A DNA stretch of 56,455 nucleotides, from positions 1 to 56,455 of the forward strand of contig NZ_CAJTLL010000014.1 in NCBI RefSeq assembly GCF_910577135.1. Direction: 5' to 3'. A program made the position numbers and the translations under genes. The notes below the pieces were generated by a model, which saw only the letters and a program-made list of their open reading frames with translations, did no database searches and was not told the origin of the DNA. The DNA comes from an uncultured Helicobacter sp. (GTDB lineage: Bacteria; Campylobacterota; Campylobacteria; Campylobacterales; Helicobacteraceae). This document shows positions 25,924 through 33,565 of this stretch, in pieces (the stretch's first letter is position 1; each line of letters opens with the position of its first letter).

Positions 25924-27399
25924 ATGGGAAATATAGAAGAAATAACACTCTTACAAGAGATACAAGAAGAAGTGAGGGAAATAAGGCAAGTTTCTGGCTT
26001 TGATGCAGAGGTTAGAGCTTTAAACACTTTGAGCCAAAATCTCGCACAAGAGCTTAATAACATTGCAAAAGAGGCAAAAAAAGAGAATCTTATAAAAGAG
26101 AAACGACTTTTACAAGTGCATTTAAAACAAGCTCTAATGTATCAAGAGGTATATGTAGATAAAGATGGCAAAATAGTATCCTATGGCGATGTGTATATGC
26201 AAGGACTTTCTCAAAATAACACAGGAAGCGGTAGGACACATCTTGGCTCTTTTACACGCGTGGCTTTGCCTAGTGATATAGAGTTTGTAGAAGTATTTGG
26301 CGGACATACAACCTTTTATGCTTTGCCAAAAGAGGGGAACTTCCTCTATGTGTGGGGTGCAAATGTGGAGGGTTGTGCTGGAGCAGGACATACTCAAGTG
26401 ATTCCTATGCCTGTGAGGGTAGAAATGCCTGCGCGTGTGGTAAAAATTTGCTGTGGGACTAGCGAGGTAGATAGCAAACAAAGTGCGGTAGCACTGCTTG
26501 AAAATGGGCTAGTATATGTGAGCGGGAGTAATTCCATAGGAGAGCTTGGCACAGGTAATACGCTTCCACTCTCTACTTTCACACAAAATCCCTATCTATC
26601 AAATATTGAGGATATTTCATTTGCGAGTAATGGCTATGCGGGGATAATGCAGTGCATTGATAGTGAGGGGGCTTTGTGGGTATGCGGACATAATACACAA
26701 GGTGCGTGTGGTAATGGCAATAACACACATATCACTATCCCCTTTAAGATTAGCTTTAACCAAAAAGTGAAATACGCAAGAGCGAGTATTAATAGATACT
26801 CAAATGTAGATTATAGCACTTGCTTACTTATCTTTGAGGACGGGAGTGTGCGTGGAGCAGGGTATGGAGGAGATAATAATCTCTCACAAGCTGCCACTGG
26901 TAATAGCAATATTTTTATCTCCTTGACTAACAATCAAGGCGAAATCTTAAGTCATATCATCAAAGTGTTTCCAGCAAGTATTTATGGAACTGCGTGTGCG
27001 CTTGATGAAAGCGGGAATCTCTATGTATGGGGTAAAGGAAGCTATGGCTATGGCAATGATATAGGAGGGAATAATCTCATTGCCCAAAAAGTCTTAGAAA
27101 ATGTAGAATCTCTCGTGCATTGGGATAGAGCAAATACACGCATTATTGTTAAGCTTAAAAGTAGTGATAGTTTCTTGGGCTTTGGTTTTAATACCGATGG
27201 GAGTTTAGGCATTGGCACAAATGCAAACTCTAACATATTCACTCCCGTATATGTCCCAAGCAATGTGAGCGAGTTTGCCTTTATAGGATTTGGTGCAGGC
27301 GGGCATTTGGTGATGATAGCAAAAAATAAACTCTATGCCTGTGGCACTGCGAGCAATGGCTCTATTAAATACACCACACCTACACTACAAAAACAATAG
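25924..27399 (+). CDS. RCC1-like beta-propeller tail protein
   Basis: The 491-aa protein has an N-terminal coiled coil (about 1-75) and then at least six repeats of the RCC1 type, each with a VWG/VSG/VCG strand and GxxGxGN motif: VWGANVEGCAGAGH, VSGSNSIGELGTGN, VCGHNTQGACGNGN, VWGKGSYGYGND, FGFNTDGSLGIGTN, ACGTASNGS. RCC1 repeats form a seven-bladed propeller used for protein or ligand binding. Placed between a fibre and a DUF4376 protein, it is likely a receptor-binding tail component. A GGAG site precedes the ATG. Confidence 0.75.
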   Translation: MGNIEEITLLQEIQEEVREIRQVSGFDAEVRALNTLSQNLAQELNNIAKEAKKENLIKEKRLLQVHLKQALMYQEVYVDKDGKIVSYGDVYMQGLSQNNTGSGRTHLGSFTRVALPSDIEFVEVFGGHTTFYALPKEGNFLYVWGANVEGCAGAGHTQVIPMPVRVEMPARVVKICCGTSEVDSKQSAVALLENGLVYVSGSNSIGELGTGNTLPLSTFTQNPYLSNIEDISFASNGYAGIMQCIDSEGALWVCGHNTQGACGNGNNTHITIPFKISFNQKVKYARASINRYSNVDYSTCLLIFEDGSVRGAGYGGDNNLSQAATGNSNIFISLTNNQGEILSHIIKVFPASIYGTACALDESGNLYVWGKGSYGYGNDIGGNNLIAQKVLENVESLVHWDRANTRIIVKLKSSDSFLGFGFNTDGSLGIGTNANSNIFTPVYVPSNVSEFAFIGFGAGGHLVMIAKNKLYACGTASNGSIKYTTPTLQKQ

Positions 27400-27408
27400 G
27401 AGGATTCT

Positions 27409-27963
27409 ATGCAAATTTATGAATTAAGCAAGGACAAGGTTTTACAAGTGAGCGGGAGCTTTGTTTATATCGGTGAGATTGATGGCAAACTCTATGTAAA
27501 GGGTGAAAATTTAAGTGAGCCCTTTATCTCTTCATCTTTACTGCAATCCTTACAAGATATGCTTAATGCAGAGCTTGAAGCTGCACGTAAAGAGAAGGAA
27601 AAGGAGCTTAATGCAAAATGTGATGAACTCCTTAAGAGCTTTACTAGCAACGCACTAGGGGAGAGCTACATATATGATATGAGTGTAGAAGACCAGCTTA
27701 ACCTTATGGCTCTTGCCACATCAAAGGCAGATTCATATTTTAGGTGTCATAAAGTAGGAGAGCCAAAGGCAAATATCCCGCATACTTCTGCACAGCTTAA
27801 AAAAGTCTATGCTGATGGCATAAAATATAAGAGCGATACTATCTATGCTTGTGGGGTGCTTAAAGCATATCTCTTAACTTTGGAAGATATAGAGCAAATA
27901 AAGGCATTACAATGGGAGGATTATGAGCGTATCAAAGCACAAATGGAGCAAAGTGAGGAGTGA
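27409..27963 (+). CDS. DUF4376-containing tail fibre assembly-like protein
   Basis: The 184-aa protein has a central coiled region (LEAARKEKEKELNAKCDELL near 57-76) leading into the DUF4376 pattern (YIYDMSVEDQLNLMALATS near 97-115, then KYKSDTIYACG). DUF4376 is common in proteins downstream of tail fibres in Epsilonproteobacteria phages, where assembly chaperones sit. It ends the plus-strand packaging/fibre operon and follows the RCC1 gene by 9 bp, with AGGAGG before its ATG. Confidence 0.65.
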   Translation: MQIYELSKDKVLQVSGSFVYIGEIDGKLYVKGENLSEPFISSSLLQSLQDMLNAELEAARKEKEKELNAKCDELLKSFTSNALGESYIYDMSVEDQLNLMALATSKADSYFRCHKVGEPKANIPHTSAQLKKVYADGIKYKSDTIYACGVLKAYLLTLEDIEQIKALQWEDYERIKAQMEQSEE

Positions 27964-27988
27964 ATCTTTGTTTGAATGTTCTTTAGAG

Positions 27989-28207
27989 TTATTTTTCATT
28001 TTTTAAATAAGGTTTTAAAGCTTTGGCGACATCGTCTAAGGTTTTGGCTTTAGCGTAATTTTCTAGCCACGAATCTACCCAACCCGCTACTTCATTGTTT
28101 TGTTTCCAATTTGTAACGCTTGTGTAGCTCATATTTACCGCATTGGCAAAATCTTTTTTATTTAAGCCCAGATTCTCTAATGCTTTATCAAACTCATCAT
28201 AAGTCAT
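27989..28207 (-). CDS. Small XRE-type regulator
   Basis: The 72-aa protein is essentially one helix-turn-helix domain (LNKKDFANAVNMSYTSVTNW at about 15-34) with a short helical tail. AAGGAA precedes the ATG. It is divergent from a plus-strand unit led by a near-consensus promoter at 28272-28300, which lies in its upstream region, and so is the likely repressor of that unit. Confidence 0.75.
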   Translation of the reverse strand: MTYDEFDKALENLGLNKKDFANAVNMSYTSVTNWKQNNEVAGWVDSWLENYAKAKTLDDVAKALKPYLKNEK

Positions 28208-28271
28208 TTTATTCCTTTAAATAATTTATTTGTGAATTATAGATAAAAATAAATAAAATATTTATAAAAAC

Positions 28272-28300
28272 TTGACTTATCAAATAAATAATGTTATAAT
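28272..28300 (+). promoter_or_regulatory. Near-consensus promoter for the BRO antirepressor unit
   Basis: TTGACT (28272-28277), a 17-bp spacer and TATAAT (28295-28300) form an almost perfect promoter. TTATTTG and CAAATAA half-sites flank it in the AT-rich region 28220-28290 and could be operators for the divergent XRE protein. Confidence 0.75.
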
Positions 28301-28354
28301 TATGACATAAAACAAATCAATAGTTTGTTTTAAATCCAAAAGAAAGGAGCAAAG

Positions 28355-28435
28355 ATGAAAACTTTAGATTTTATGATTAAGCTCGCAGTTTTAATCTACA
28401 TCATCTCTAAAATAATCCAAACTTGGATAACCTAA
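28355..28435 (+). CDS. 26-aa single-span membrane peptide
   Basis: An ATG with AAAGGAGC at proper spacing opens a 26-aa peptide that is mostly one hydrophobic helix (FMIKLAVLIYIISKIIQTW). It is the first gene after the strong promoter. Such leader peptides can be toxins or holin-like; nothing specific is recognised. Confidence 0.55.
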   Translation: MKTLDFMIKLAVLIYIISKIIQTWIT

Positions 28436-28439
28436 GAGA

Positions 28440-28453
28440 GGGGCAAAAGCCCC
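28440..28453 (+). terminator. Short GC-rich hairpin (possible attenuator)
   Basis: GGGGC-AAAA-GCCCC lies 4 bp after the 26-aa peptide stop and is followed by CTAGTTTT. The short T-run suggests partial termination or mRNA processing between the two small peptides. Confidence 0.45.
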
Positions 28454-28496
28454 CTAGTTTTCATCTTGATGCTATTCTACCATAAAAGGAGTAAAA

Positions 28497-28577
28497 ATGA
28501 GTGAAGTTTTAGAGGTTTTGGAAGTGGTATTGTTGGCATACATTGCCATTATGGTTACAAAGCAAAGAAAGGAGTAA
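28497..28577 (+). CDS. Second 26-aa hydrophobic peptide
   Basis: An ATG preceded by AAAAGGAG opens a 26-aa peptide with an acidic N-terminus and a hydrophobic helix (VLEVVLLAYIAIMVTK). It ends 3 bp before the BRO gene start, and its final codons form that gene's ribosome-binding site (AAAGGAG), suggesting a translational leader. Confidence 0.5.
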   Translation: MSEVLEVLEVVLLAYIAIMVTKQRKE

Positions 28578-28580
28578 GCT

Positions 28581-29213
28581 ATGCAATTACAAATGTTTAA
28601 AAATGAAAACTTAGGACAAGTGCGAGTGTTAGGCAATAATGAAAATCCTTTGTTTTGCCTTAGGGACATTTGCGAGGTATTAGAACACACTAATTCTTCA
28701 AGAATGTTAGAAGCCATAAATGCAGAGTTTGGAAAGGGGGTAACTCAAAGTTACCCCCTTCAAACCAATGGTGGAATCCAACAAGCCACCTTCATTACCG
28801 AGCCTCAACTCTACTTCGTGCTAATGCGTAGTGATAAACCAAAAGCAAAGCCATTTCGCCAATGGGTAGTAAGTGTTGTCCTCCCTAGTATTAGAAAGCA
28901 AGGGTATTATGAGCATTCAAATGCTCTTATCAATGAATTGCGAGATTCTAATCTTTCAAAGGATAGGGCATTAAAAGAAAATGAATGCTTAAAAGATGAA
29001 ATCATCGCCTTACAAAACAAGATTATAGTGTTCTATGAAAGCAAAGAGCGAGAAGTGCCTAAGCATTATAATACTTGGCTTAATAGCGAAGAAAAAAGTA
29101 AGATTTTAGAGCTTTTTGCCTCTGGCAAGAGTGTCTCTCAAATCCAAAAGATTCTCAAACGCTCTGAATATGCTGTGCGTAGTGTGATAGGAGGGAACAA
29201 TGCAAGAAATTAA
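28581..29213 (+). CDS. BRO-family antirepressor with C-terminal HTH
   Basis: The 210-aa protein has an N-terminal BRO-N domain (about 5-112: LGQVRVLGNNENPLFCLRDI, then FITEPQLYFVLMRSDKPKAK and FRQWVVSVVLPSIRKQGYY), a coiled linker and a C-terminal helix-turn-helix (KILELFASGKSVSQIQKILK). Phage BRO-N proteins commonly act as antirepressors or DNA-binding regulators. It sits behind the strong promoter controlled by the adjacent XRE gene, so an XRE/BRO switch is inferred. Confidence 0.8.
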   Translation: MQLQMFKNENLGQVRVLGNNENPLFCLRDICEVLEHTNSSRMLEAINAEFGKGVTQSYPLQTNGGIQQATFITEPQLYFVLMRSDKPKAKPFRQWVVSVVLPSIRKQGYYEHSNALINELRDSNLSKDRALKENECLKDEIIALQNKIIVFYESKEREVPKHYNTWLNSEEKSKILELFASGKSVSQIQKILKRSEYAVRSVIGGNNARN

Positions 29214-29421
29214 AAACAAAACTGATGTGCGAGACAGACTTTGTGATGTGCATCAAGAACTTAAAGGGATTGCTGCGGTGATGGATATGTGTGCGCATTC
29301 TTGCCAATATGGTGGAGTAGGTATGTGCCAAGAGCAGTTTTATTTTCTTAGCAATAGCCTAAATGTTTTGGTAGATAAACTTACTCAAGTGGAACAATAT
29401 CTGAAAACGATTGCACCTTAG
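29200..29421 (+). CDS. Small phage protein, paralogue of the 30029-30166 protein
   Basis: A 73-aa protein overlapping the BRO gene by 14 bp, with GGAGGGAAC before its ATG. The segment ELKGIAAVMDMC...FYFLSNSLNVLVDKL..VEQYLK is closely matched by the minus-strand frame at 30029-30166. Cysteines cluster near 31-43. Function unknown. Confidence 0.6.
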   Translation: MQEIKNKTDVRDRLCDVHQELKGIAAVMDMCAHSCQYGGVGMCQEQFYFLSNSLNVLVDKLTQVEQYLKTIAP

Positions 29422-29565
29422 TAAGAGAACTCTATAAGGACTTTAGAATCATAGAGAGTAAAGAAGTGCGATACTCGCTGAATGTCAAAGTGAGAAAGAA
29501 AACAAGGGAGGTTATTGTGGTGAATTATTAAAGAAAAATACAAATAAGACGATATTACTCCCTTG

Positions 29566-29603
29566 CCCTCAATGCTTTTAGCAATAGCCTTAAGCTTTGA
29601 GGG
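29566..29603. repeat. Inverted repeat in the gap 29422-29626
   Basis: CCCTCAA (29566-29572) pairs with TTGAGGG (29597-29603), and inner bases also pair. It precedes the next gene's Shine-Dalgarno site by about 15 bp. The rest of this gap has a 45-codon open stretch without a plausible start codon. Confidence 0.45.
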
Positions 29604-29626
29604 TAAAATTAAAAAAAGGAACAAAT

Positions 29627-30004
29627 ATGCAATTAGTTCAAAAAAATAAAAGATATATAAAACTAAAAAACAAGAATAAAATGAGTGCTTTTGTATTAGA
29701 ATTTGATAGTAAAAATCTTGAAGAAAGAGATGAGATAATGAGTGAAATTGAAAAAATGGTAAAAGATTATTGTGAAGAATACGAAGATGATATGGTTAAG
29801 TATAAATCCAAAGAAGATATGGCAAGCATTAGCACATGCGTTGTTATCGGTTATCCTTTGAATGAAAACATTAATTATCTTGAGCGAAATATACAAAGAC
29901 AAGAGACAACTGATAAAATCAAAAGTATTGTGAAAGGCAAATCAACGATTTCCCCCATATTTTTTGAAGAGATTGACCCTAGAGATTACATTTTAAAATT
30001 TTAG
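29627..30004 (+). CDS. Hypothetical phage accessory protein
   Basis: The ATG at 29627 has AAGGAAC at good spacing, giving 125 aa; an upstream ATG lacks a site. The protein has a basic N-terminus (QKNKRYIKLKNKNK), an acidic helical middle (EERDEIMSEIEKMVKDYCEE) and a mixed C-terminus. No family recognised. It is low in GC like its neighbours, consistent with a moron. Confidence 0.55.
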   Translation: MQLVQKNKRYIKLKNKNKMSAFVLEFDSKNLEERDEIMSEIEKMVKDYCEEYEDDMVKYKSKEDMASISTCVVIGYPLNENINYLERNIQRQETTDKIKSIVKGKSTISPIFFEEIDPRDYILKF

Positions 30005-30028
30005 TATTTTACCCTCACCTAGCCTATT

Positions 30029-30166
30029 TTAGGCATTGGTGTCCTTAAGAAACTCATCAATACCTCGCAATTTATCCACTAAAACCTTACAAGAAAACGC
30101 AAAGAAACTAAATCCCTCACTATCAATATTAACTCCATTACTTATAGCCCAACTACACAAATCCAT
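30029..30166 (-). CDS. Small protein, minus-strand paralogue of the 29200-29421 protein (possibly truncated)
   Basis: A 45-aa frame (ATG at 30166) matches the C-terminal two thirds of the plus-strand 73-aa protein: MDLC versus MDMC, then VLVDKLRGIDEFLK versus VLVDKLTQVEQYLK. The similarity extends a few codons upstream of the ATG (LLGIYTI versus LKGIAAV), where a TTG could start or the N-terminus is lost. There is no strong ribosome site. It converges on the 29627 gene and is divergent from the cysteine-rich gene. Confidence 0.5.
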   Translation of the reverse strand: MDLCSWAISNGVNIDSEGFSFFAFSCKVLVDKLRGIDEFLKDTNA

Positions 30167-30187
30167 TATCGTGTAAATCCCGAGCAA

Positions 30188-30457
30188 ATGGCTAAAACTT
30201 TAAGAAACTGCTTTGGTTACATTGATTGTGCAAGTTGTGAAAATTGTCGCTATTGCAGTTGGTGTTTTTATTGCACAGATTCGGAGTTTTGCAAAAATAG
30301 TAATTATTGTAAAGGTTGTAAGAACTGCGATAGGTGTTCTTATTGTCAAGAGTGTGAATTTTGTCAAGGGTGCGCATATTGCCAACGATGTAATTTTATA
30401 CAAGGATATACCGCCATTCTAAATAATATAATACCTATTATTCGCCCCATTTTTTAG
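30188..30457 (+). CDS. Very cysteine-rich repeat protein
   Basis: An 89-aa frame whose residues about 14-70 consist of CxxC-type repeats (CASCENCRYCSWCFYC ... CKGCKNCDRC), with cysteine at nearly every third position and about 20 Cys in all, mixed with Tyr, Asn and Glu. This could bind several metal ions or form a disulfide ladder. The start has only a weak upstream GAGC. The DNA itself is a degenerate 9-bp repeat, and antisense frames are also open, so expression is not certain. Its place among accessory genes suggests a moron. Confidence 0.5.
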   Translation: MAKTLRNCFGYIDCASCENCRYCSWCFYCTDSEFCKNSNYCKGCKNCDRCSYCQECEFCQGCAYCQRCNFIQGYTAILNNIIPIIRPIF

Positions 30458-30473
30458 TTTAAGAGATCTGTTT

Positions 30474-30848
30474 TTAATCTTTTAAATACCTAAAAGATTG
30501 CGGGGCTGTAAAATTGGTATATTCATTATAAGGGCATAGGGGCTCTTTGTATTTATTGATATTTTTGATTTTTATCGCATAGGCTACTTGCCTATCTTGA
30601 AAATATTGCATATAAAAAGATTTTTTAACGCCTGAGTGTCTCCTTGTCTTTTCCCAAACTTTTGCAGGATTGTCTTTGACAATTTCTCCTATTTCAAACT
30701 CCCCAATGATTTTCCCCACAGGCTTTGTAACATAAACTTGTATGCATTTAACTTTTTCTTTGAATATAACCTTGCGATATTCAAATCTTTTCTTGCCATT
30801 GAAAATAGCTTCGGCAAATTCAGGCTTAATGGATAATAATGCTTTCAT
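30474..30848 (-). CDS. ASCH-domain (PUA-like) protein
   Basis: The 124-aa protein opens with the ASCH pattern: LLSIKPEFAEAIFNGKKRFE and YRK, then VYVTKPVGKIIGEFEIGEI near 38-56, and ends APQSFRYL. ASCH proteins are RNA-binding PUA-like folds found near toxin, stress and translation genes (COG4933-like). GGAG precedes the ATG. It overlaps the GNAT-PUA gene by 23 bp, so the two form a unit at the end of the early operon. Confidence 0.8.
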   Translation of the reverse strand: MKALLSIKPEFAEAIFNGKKRFEYRKVIFKEKVKCIQVYVTKPVGKIIGEFEIGEIVKDNPAKVWEKTRRHSGVKKSFYMQYFQDRQVAYAIKIKNINKYKEPLCPYNEYTNFTAPQSFRYLKD

Positions 30849-31886
30849 TTACTTCTCCAGCCTTTAGAATTTGTTGGAATTCATCATCATTTAGAGATAC
30901 AAATCCCCAATAAGGCTCACTTTCTCTTTTGACAATTCCTCTTAATGTATCCAATATAACTCTCTTTTTAAAGGAAATATTATAAGTCATTTTGATAATT
31001 TTTGGATATTTCCTACTTTTATAATATTGTTTTAATTCATCTTCAGTAAAAATATTGTGAGGCTTACAATATTTGATAAACTCCTCCTCTGTGAAACTAC
31101 TAATATGCCTATACTCTTCTACTACACATAAAGAAGTAGCAACAGAGGAATAATTAGCATTAGAAGCTTTTTCGTCTTTTGTGCGGTAGATAATCAATAA
31201 ATCGCCTTTTTTGAGATTCTCAATTCCTTGTATTTTTGTAATATAAACTTTGTGGATACTATTAGCCTCTGAAGAATCTTGAAGTATATTAAAATTTTCA
31301 GTTTTAAGCATTGAATCTGAAAACATTCCTGTATGATACTGCGGTAAATACCTAAAATATATTTACTGACATTTTTAGTATTTATTGAGGAGAAATCAAG
31401 ACATATATCTCGTTGTATCTCTTTTGAAGTTGTTGCAATGTTTTTTATCAAGACGAGTTCATCACCTTTATTGCCCCATTGCTTAAACCCATATTGCTCT
31501 AGTAGACTGATTAATGCTTTGTGTTTTGAAAAGGCGGTTAAATAGAGGTTAAAGATATTTCTGGATATGGCAAAGTCAAACATTCTCTTAATGAGACGCT
31601 CGCCAAGTTTTGTCTTGTGTGGGACAACTTTAAAAGTCCCAACTTTTATCCAAGATTTAGCTAAATCTAAAGGCGGTGTGATGCCTGTGTTATCAACGGG
31701 ATTTTCCTCTTTAAGATATAAAAAACAAACTAACTCATTTTTTTCGTAAAGAATATAGGCTTTTTCACCTTGCGAGGCTTTTTTATTATACCAATTATCA
31801 AAGCCTTGATAATCTTGCCTCAAAGAATCAAAAAAAGTATCTTGCAAATTAACTTTACTAAAGGATTCATATTGAATATTTGCCAT
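30826..31886 (-). pseudogene. GNAT acetyltransferase fused to a PUA-like domain, frameshifted
   Basis: The N-terminal frame (ATG at 31886, behind GGAG) encodes a GNAT domain with KVGTFKVVPHKTKLGERLIK (acetyl-CoA binding region) and LEQYGFKQWG. After about 180 codons the similarity continues in another frame: YLPQYHTGMFSDSMLKTE, then IHKVYITKIQ, LKKGDLLIIYRT and SVATSLCVVEEY, a PUA/EVE-like domain ending at 30826. The switch lies at about 31348-31356 and needs a -1 shift; no classical slippery site is there, so I treat it as a mutation or sequence error. It follows mor by 47 bp and precedes an ASCH gene. Confidence 0.75.
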
Positions 31887-31933
31887 TTTTACTCCGTTTG
31901 AGTTATGTGGAATTATACAATGATGTTTTTTAA

Positions 31934-32185
31934 TCATTCCTTACTGTCTCCTTTTTCTTTTTTGCCCTCCCGCACAATCTCACGCACCTTTCTTTCACTT
32001 AGGTTATATTTATGCGTTAAAAAGGCAAAGTTATAGCCATTACACTCTTTGATGATACCTTCTCTCGCACTCGGGGAGACTTTGGGGATATAGATACTCA
32101 CACCCCCATACTTTTTATAGATTTTTTCCCAACTCATACCATTTTTATAGCTTTCACAAATGTTTTCAAGCAAATTATCTTTCAT
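31934..32185 (-). CDS. Mor/C-family transcription activator
   Basis: The 83-aa protein matches the Mor family, which activates middle promoters in Mu: GMSWEKIYKKYGG near 15-27, VSIYIPKVSPSAR near 28-40, CNGYNFAFLTHKYNLSERKV near 46-65 (the HTH). The ATG at 32185 shares a base with the gemA stop (TAATG). It is shorter than Mu Mor. No separate late activator C is seen. Confidence 0.85.
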   Translation of the reverse strand: MKDNLLENICESYKNGMSWEKIYKKYGGVSIYIPKVSPSAREGIIKECNGYNFAFLTHKYNLSERKVREIVREGKKEKGDSKE

Positions 32186-32592
32186 TATCGCTCTCCTACT
32201 ATCTTTTGTAAGCCTGTGATAACACAAGTAGCTTCACTCTTTGAAAGCGTATGTGGGAGCTTCAAATCGCCAATTTGTCGTTTGACAAACTTACAATAAG
32301 CCCCATCACCCCAGCCTAAGAGGGCAAGTAATGCGGCTATTTTTCGCTCCTGTGAGCCACTTATCATTTCACCCCTATGCTCTCTTTTTACAAAATCCCT
32401 ATCGCTTATATGCCCATTAAAAATCCCAATTACCTCCCTTAGCTCCTCATCACAAAGAGCCTTACAGCTCTCTACGCCATAGCGCACAAGTAGCCAAGAT
32501 TCCCACGCATTATTTTCTTTGATAGTCTTATATTGCGGGTGGGTGTGGATAATGCAAAGTAAGCTTTTACGATTAGCCTTAATTGTTTTCAT
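32185..32592 (-). CDS. GemA-like regulator (Mu gp16)
   Basis: The ATG at 32592 has GAGGAG at ideal spacing, giving 135 aa; it overlaps the RepA-like stop by 14 bp. The pattern CIIHTHPQYKTIKENNAWES (N-terminal) and RKIAALLALLGWGDGAYCKF with VKRQIGDLKLPHTLSKSEAT at the C-terminus matches GemA/DUF1018, which in Mu modulates host gene expression and precedes mor. Its position immediately upstream of mor supports this. Confidence 0.85.
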   Translation of the reverse strand: MKTIKANRKSLLCIIHTHPQYKTIKENNAWESWLLVRYGVESCKALCDEELREVIGIFNGHISDRDFVKREHRGEMISGSQERKIAALLALLGWGDGAYCKFVKRQIGDLKLPHTLSKSEATCVITGLQKIVGER

Positions 32593-33565
32593 ATTCTGCT
32601 CCTCTATTATCCTTAACATCACAAGCCCCTATTTCACGCGGTGTTGTAAGTGTTGTAGGTGTTGTAATCAGATGATAAGTAAGGGCATTATTTTTCCCTT
32701 TTGGCAGACTTTCCCAAAATAAGCCCTCAAAGTGTTGCAGTGTCTCTCGTGCCCATTTATCGCCCTTTTCATAGCCACAGGCAAGGAGGAGCTGCGTTTT
32801 ATTAGGACTAGAATGCTCTAGCACCGCCTTTGCTTTTAAAACAAAGTCTTTTTGCTTCTCGTTCATATTAGCGATTTTAGAATCTACCTCATTTAAGCTC
32901 AAATCCCGCACATCAATGCCAAAGCTCATATCTCTAATACCCGCTCTCTCTTTTTGCGCAATGAGCTTTACGCATACCTTTTGTGATTCACCCTCCAATC
33001 TCTCCAAGCGATACATCACATCGGTAGAATTGCGTATATGTGAGCTGCCCTTGAAATTCTTTCCATCTTTGTTAGAATGGTGCAAGGCTATGATAGTAGC
33101 TCCAGCCTCACGCAAATTCATCGCCACATCAAAGAGTGCCATTGCGCTTTTGTCATTATCAATATCCACAAAATTACGCAATGAATCAAATATAAACACA
33201 TACCCCTCATATTTGCTTCCCAGTGCCTGCTCCTCAAGCGCACATAAAAGCTCAAAGGGCTTAATATTAAGCTTACAGCGATGAATATAAGCGATTTTAG
33301 GCTCATTTAAAAGCAAAGTATCATAGCCCCTATCCACAAGCATAGAGATGGGATTATCTAAATCCACATACACGATATGTCTCACGCTCTCACTCTTACA
33401 GAGCTTCTTGCAAATTGCCGCACTCAAATAGCTTTTACCATTGCCACCATCGGCATAAATGGTAGTAATCATCTTTTTAGGCAAAAAGTGCGGGATTAAA
33501 AACTCAAGTTTCTCGTGTAGATTTTCGCCCTTAAGGCTAAGATTATATATTAATTCTAAGCTCAT
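32579..33565 (-). CDS. RepA-like RecA-fold ATPase
   Basis: The ATG at 33565 (TGATG overlap with the preceding stop) gives 328 aa. Walker A is ADGGNGKSYLSAA near 38-50, Walker B is YVFIFDSLRNF near 120, and ALHHSNKDGKNFKGSS (about 158-173) is the RepA/AAA_25 hexameric helicase signature. The C-terminus resembles a winged helix. Such ATPases act as plasmid or phage replication helicases. Mu normally recruits host helicase, so this gene is unexpected. Near its C-terminus a 42-bp sequence shared with MuA encodes ITTPTTLTT. Confidence 0.8.
   Translation of the reverse strand: MSLELIYNLSLKGENLHEKLEFLIPHFLPKKMITTIYADGGNGKSYLSAAICKKLCKSESVRHIVYVDLDNPISMLVDRGYDTLLLNEPKIAYIHRCKLNIKPFELLCALEEQALGSKYEGYVFIFDSLRNFVDIDNDKSAMALFDVAMNLREAGATIIALHHSNKDGKNFKGSSHIRNSTDVMYRLERLEGESQKVCVKLIAQKERAGIRDMSFGIDVRDLSLNEVDSKIANMNEKQKDFVLKAKAVLEHSSPNKTQLLLACGYEKGDKWARETLQHFEGLFWESLPKGKNNALTYHLITTPTTLTTPREIGACDVKDNRGAEYENN

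Noticed and set aside
29411..29530. Open stretch of about 40 codons after the 29200 gene (VRELYKDFRIIESKE)
   Set aside because: It looks protein-like but has no start codon or ribosome site; it could be a remnant or a frameshifted extension.
30192..30403. Minus-strand frames opposite the cysteine-rich gene
   Set aside because: They are Asn/Thr-rich by-products of the DNA repeat and lack start signals.
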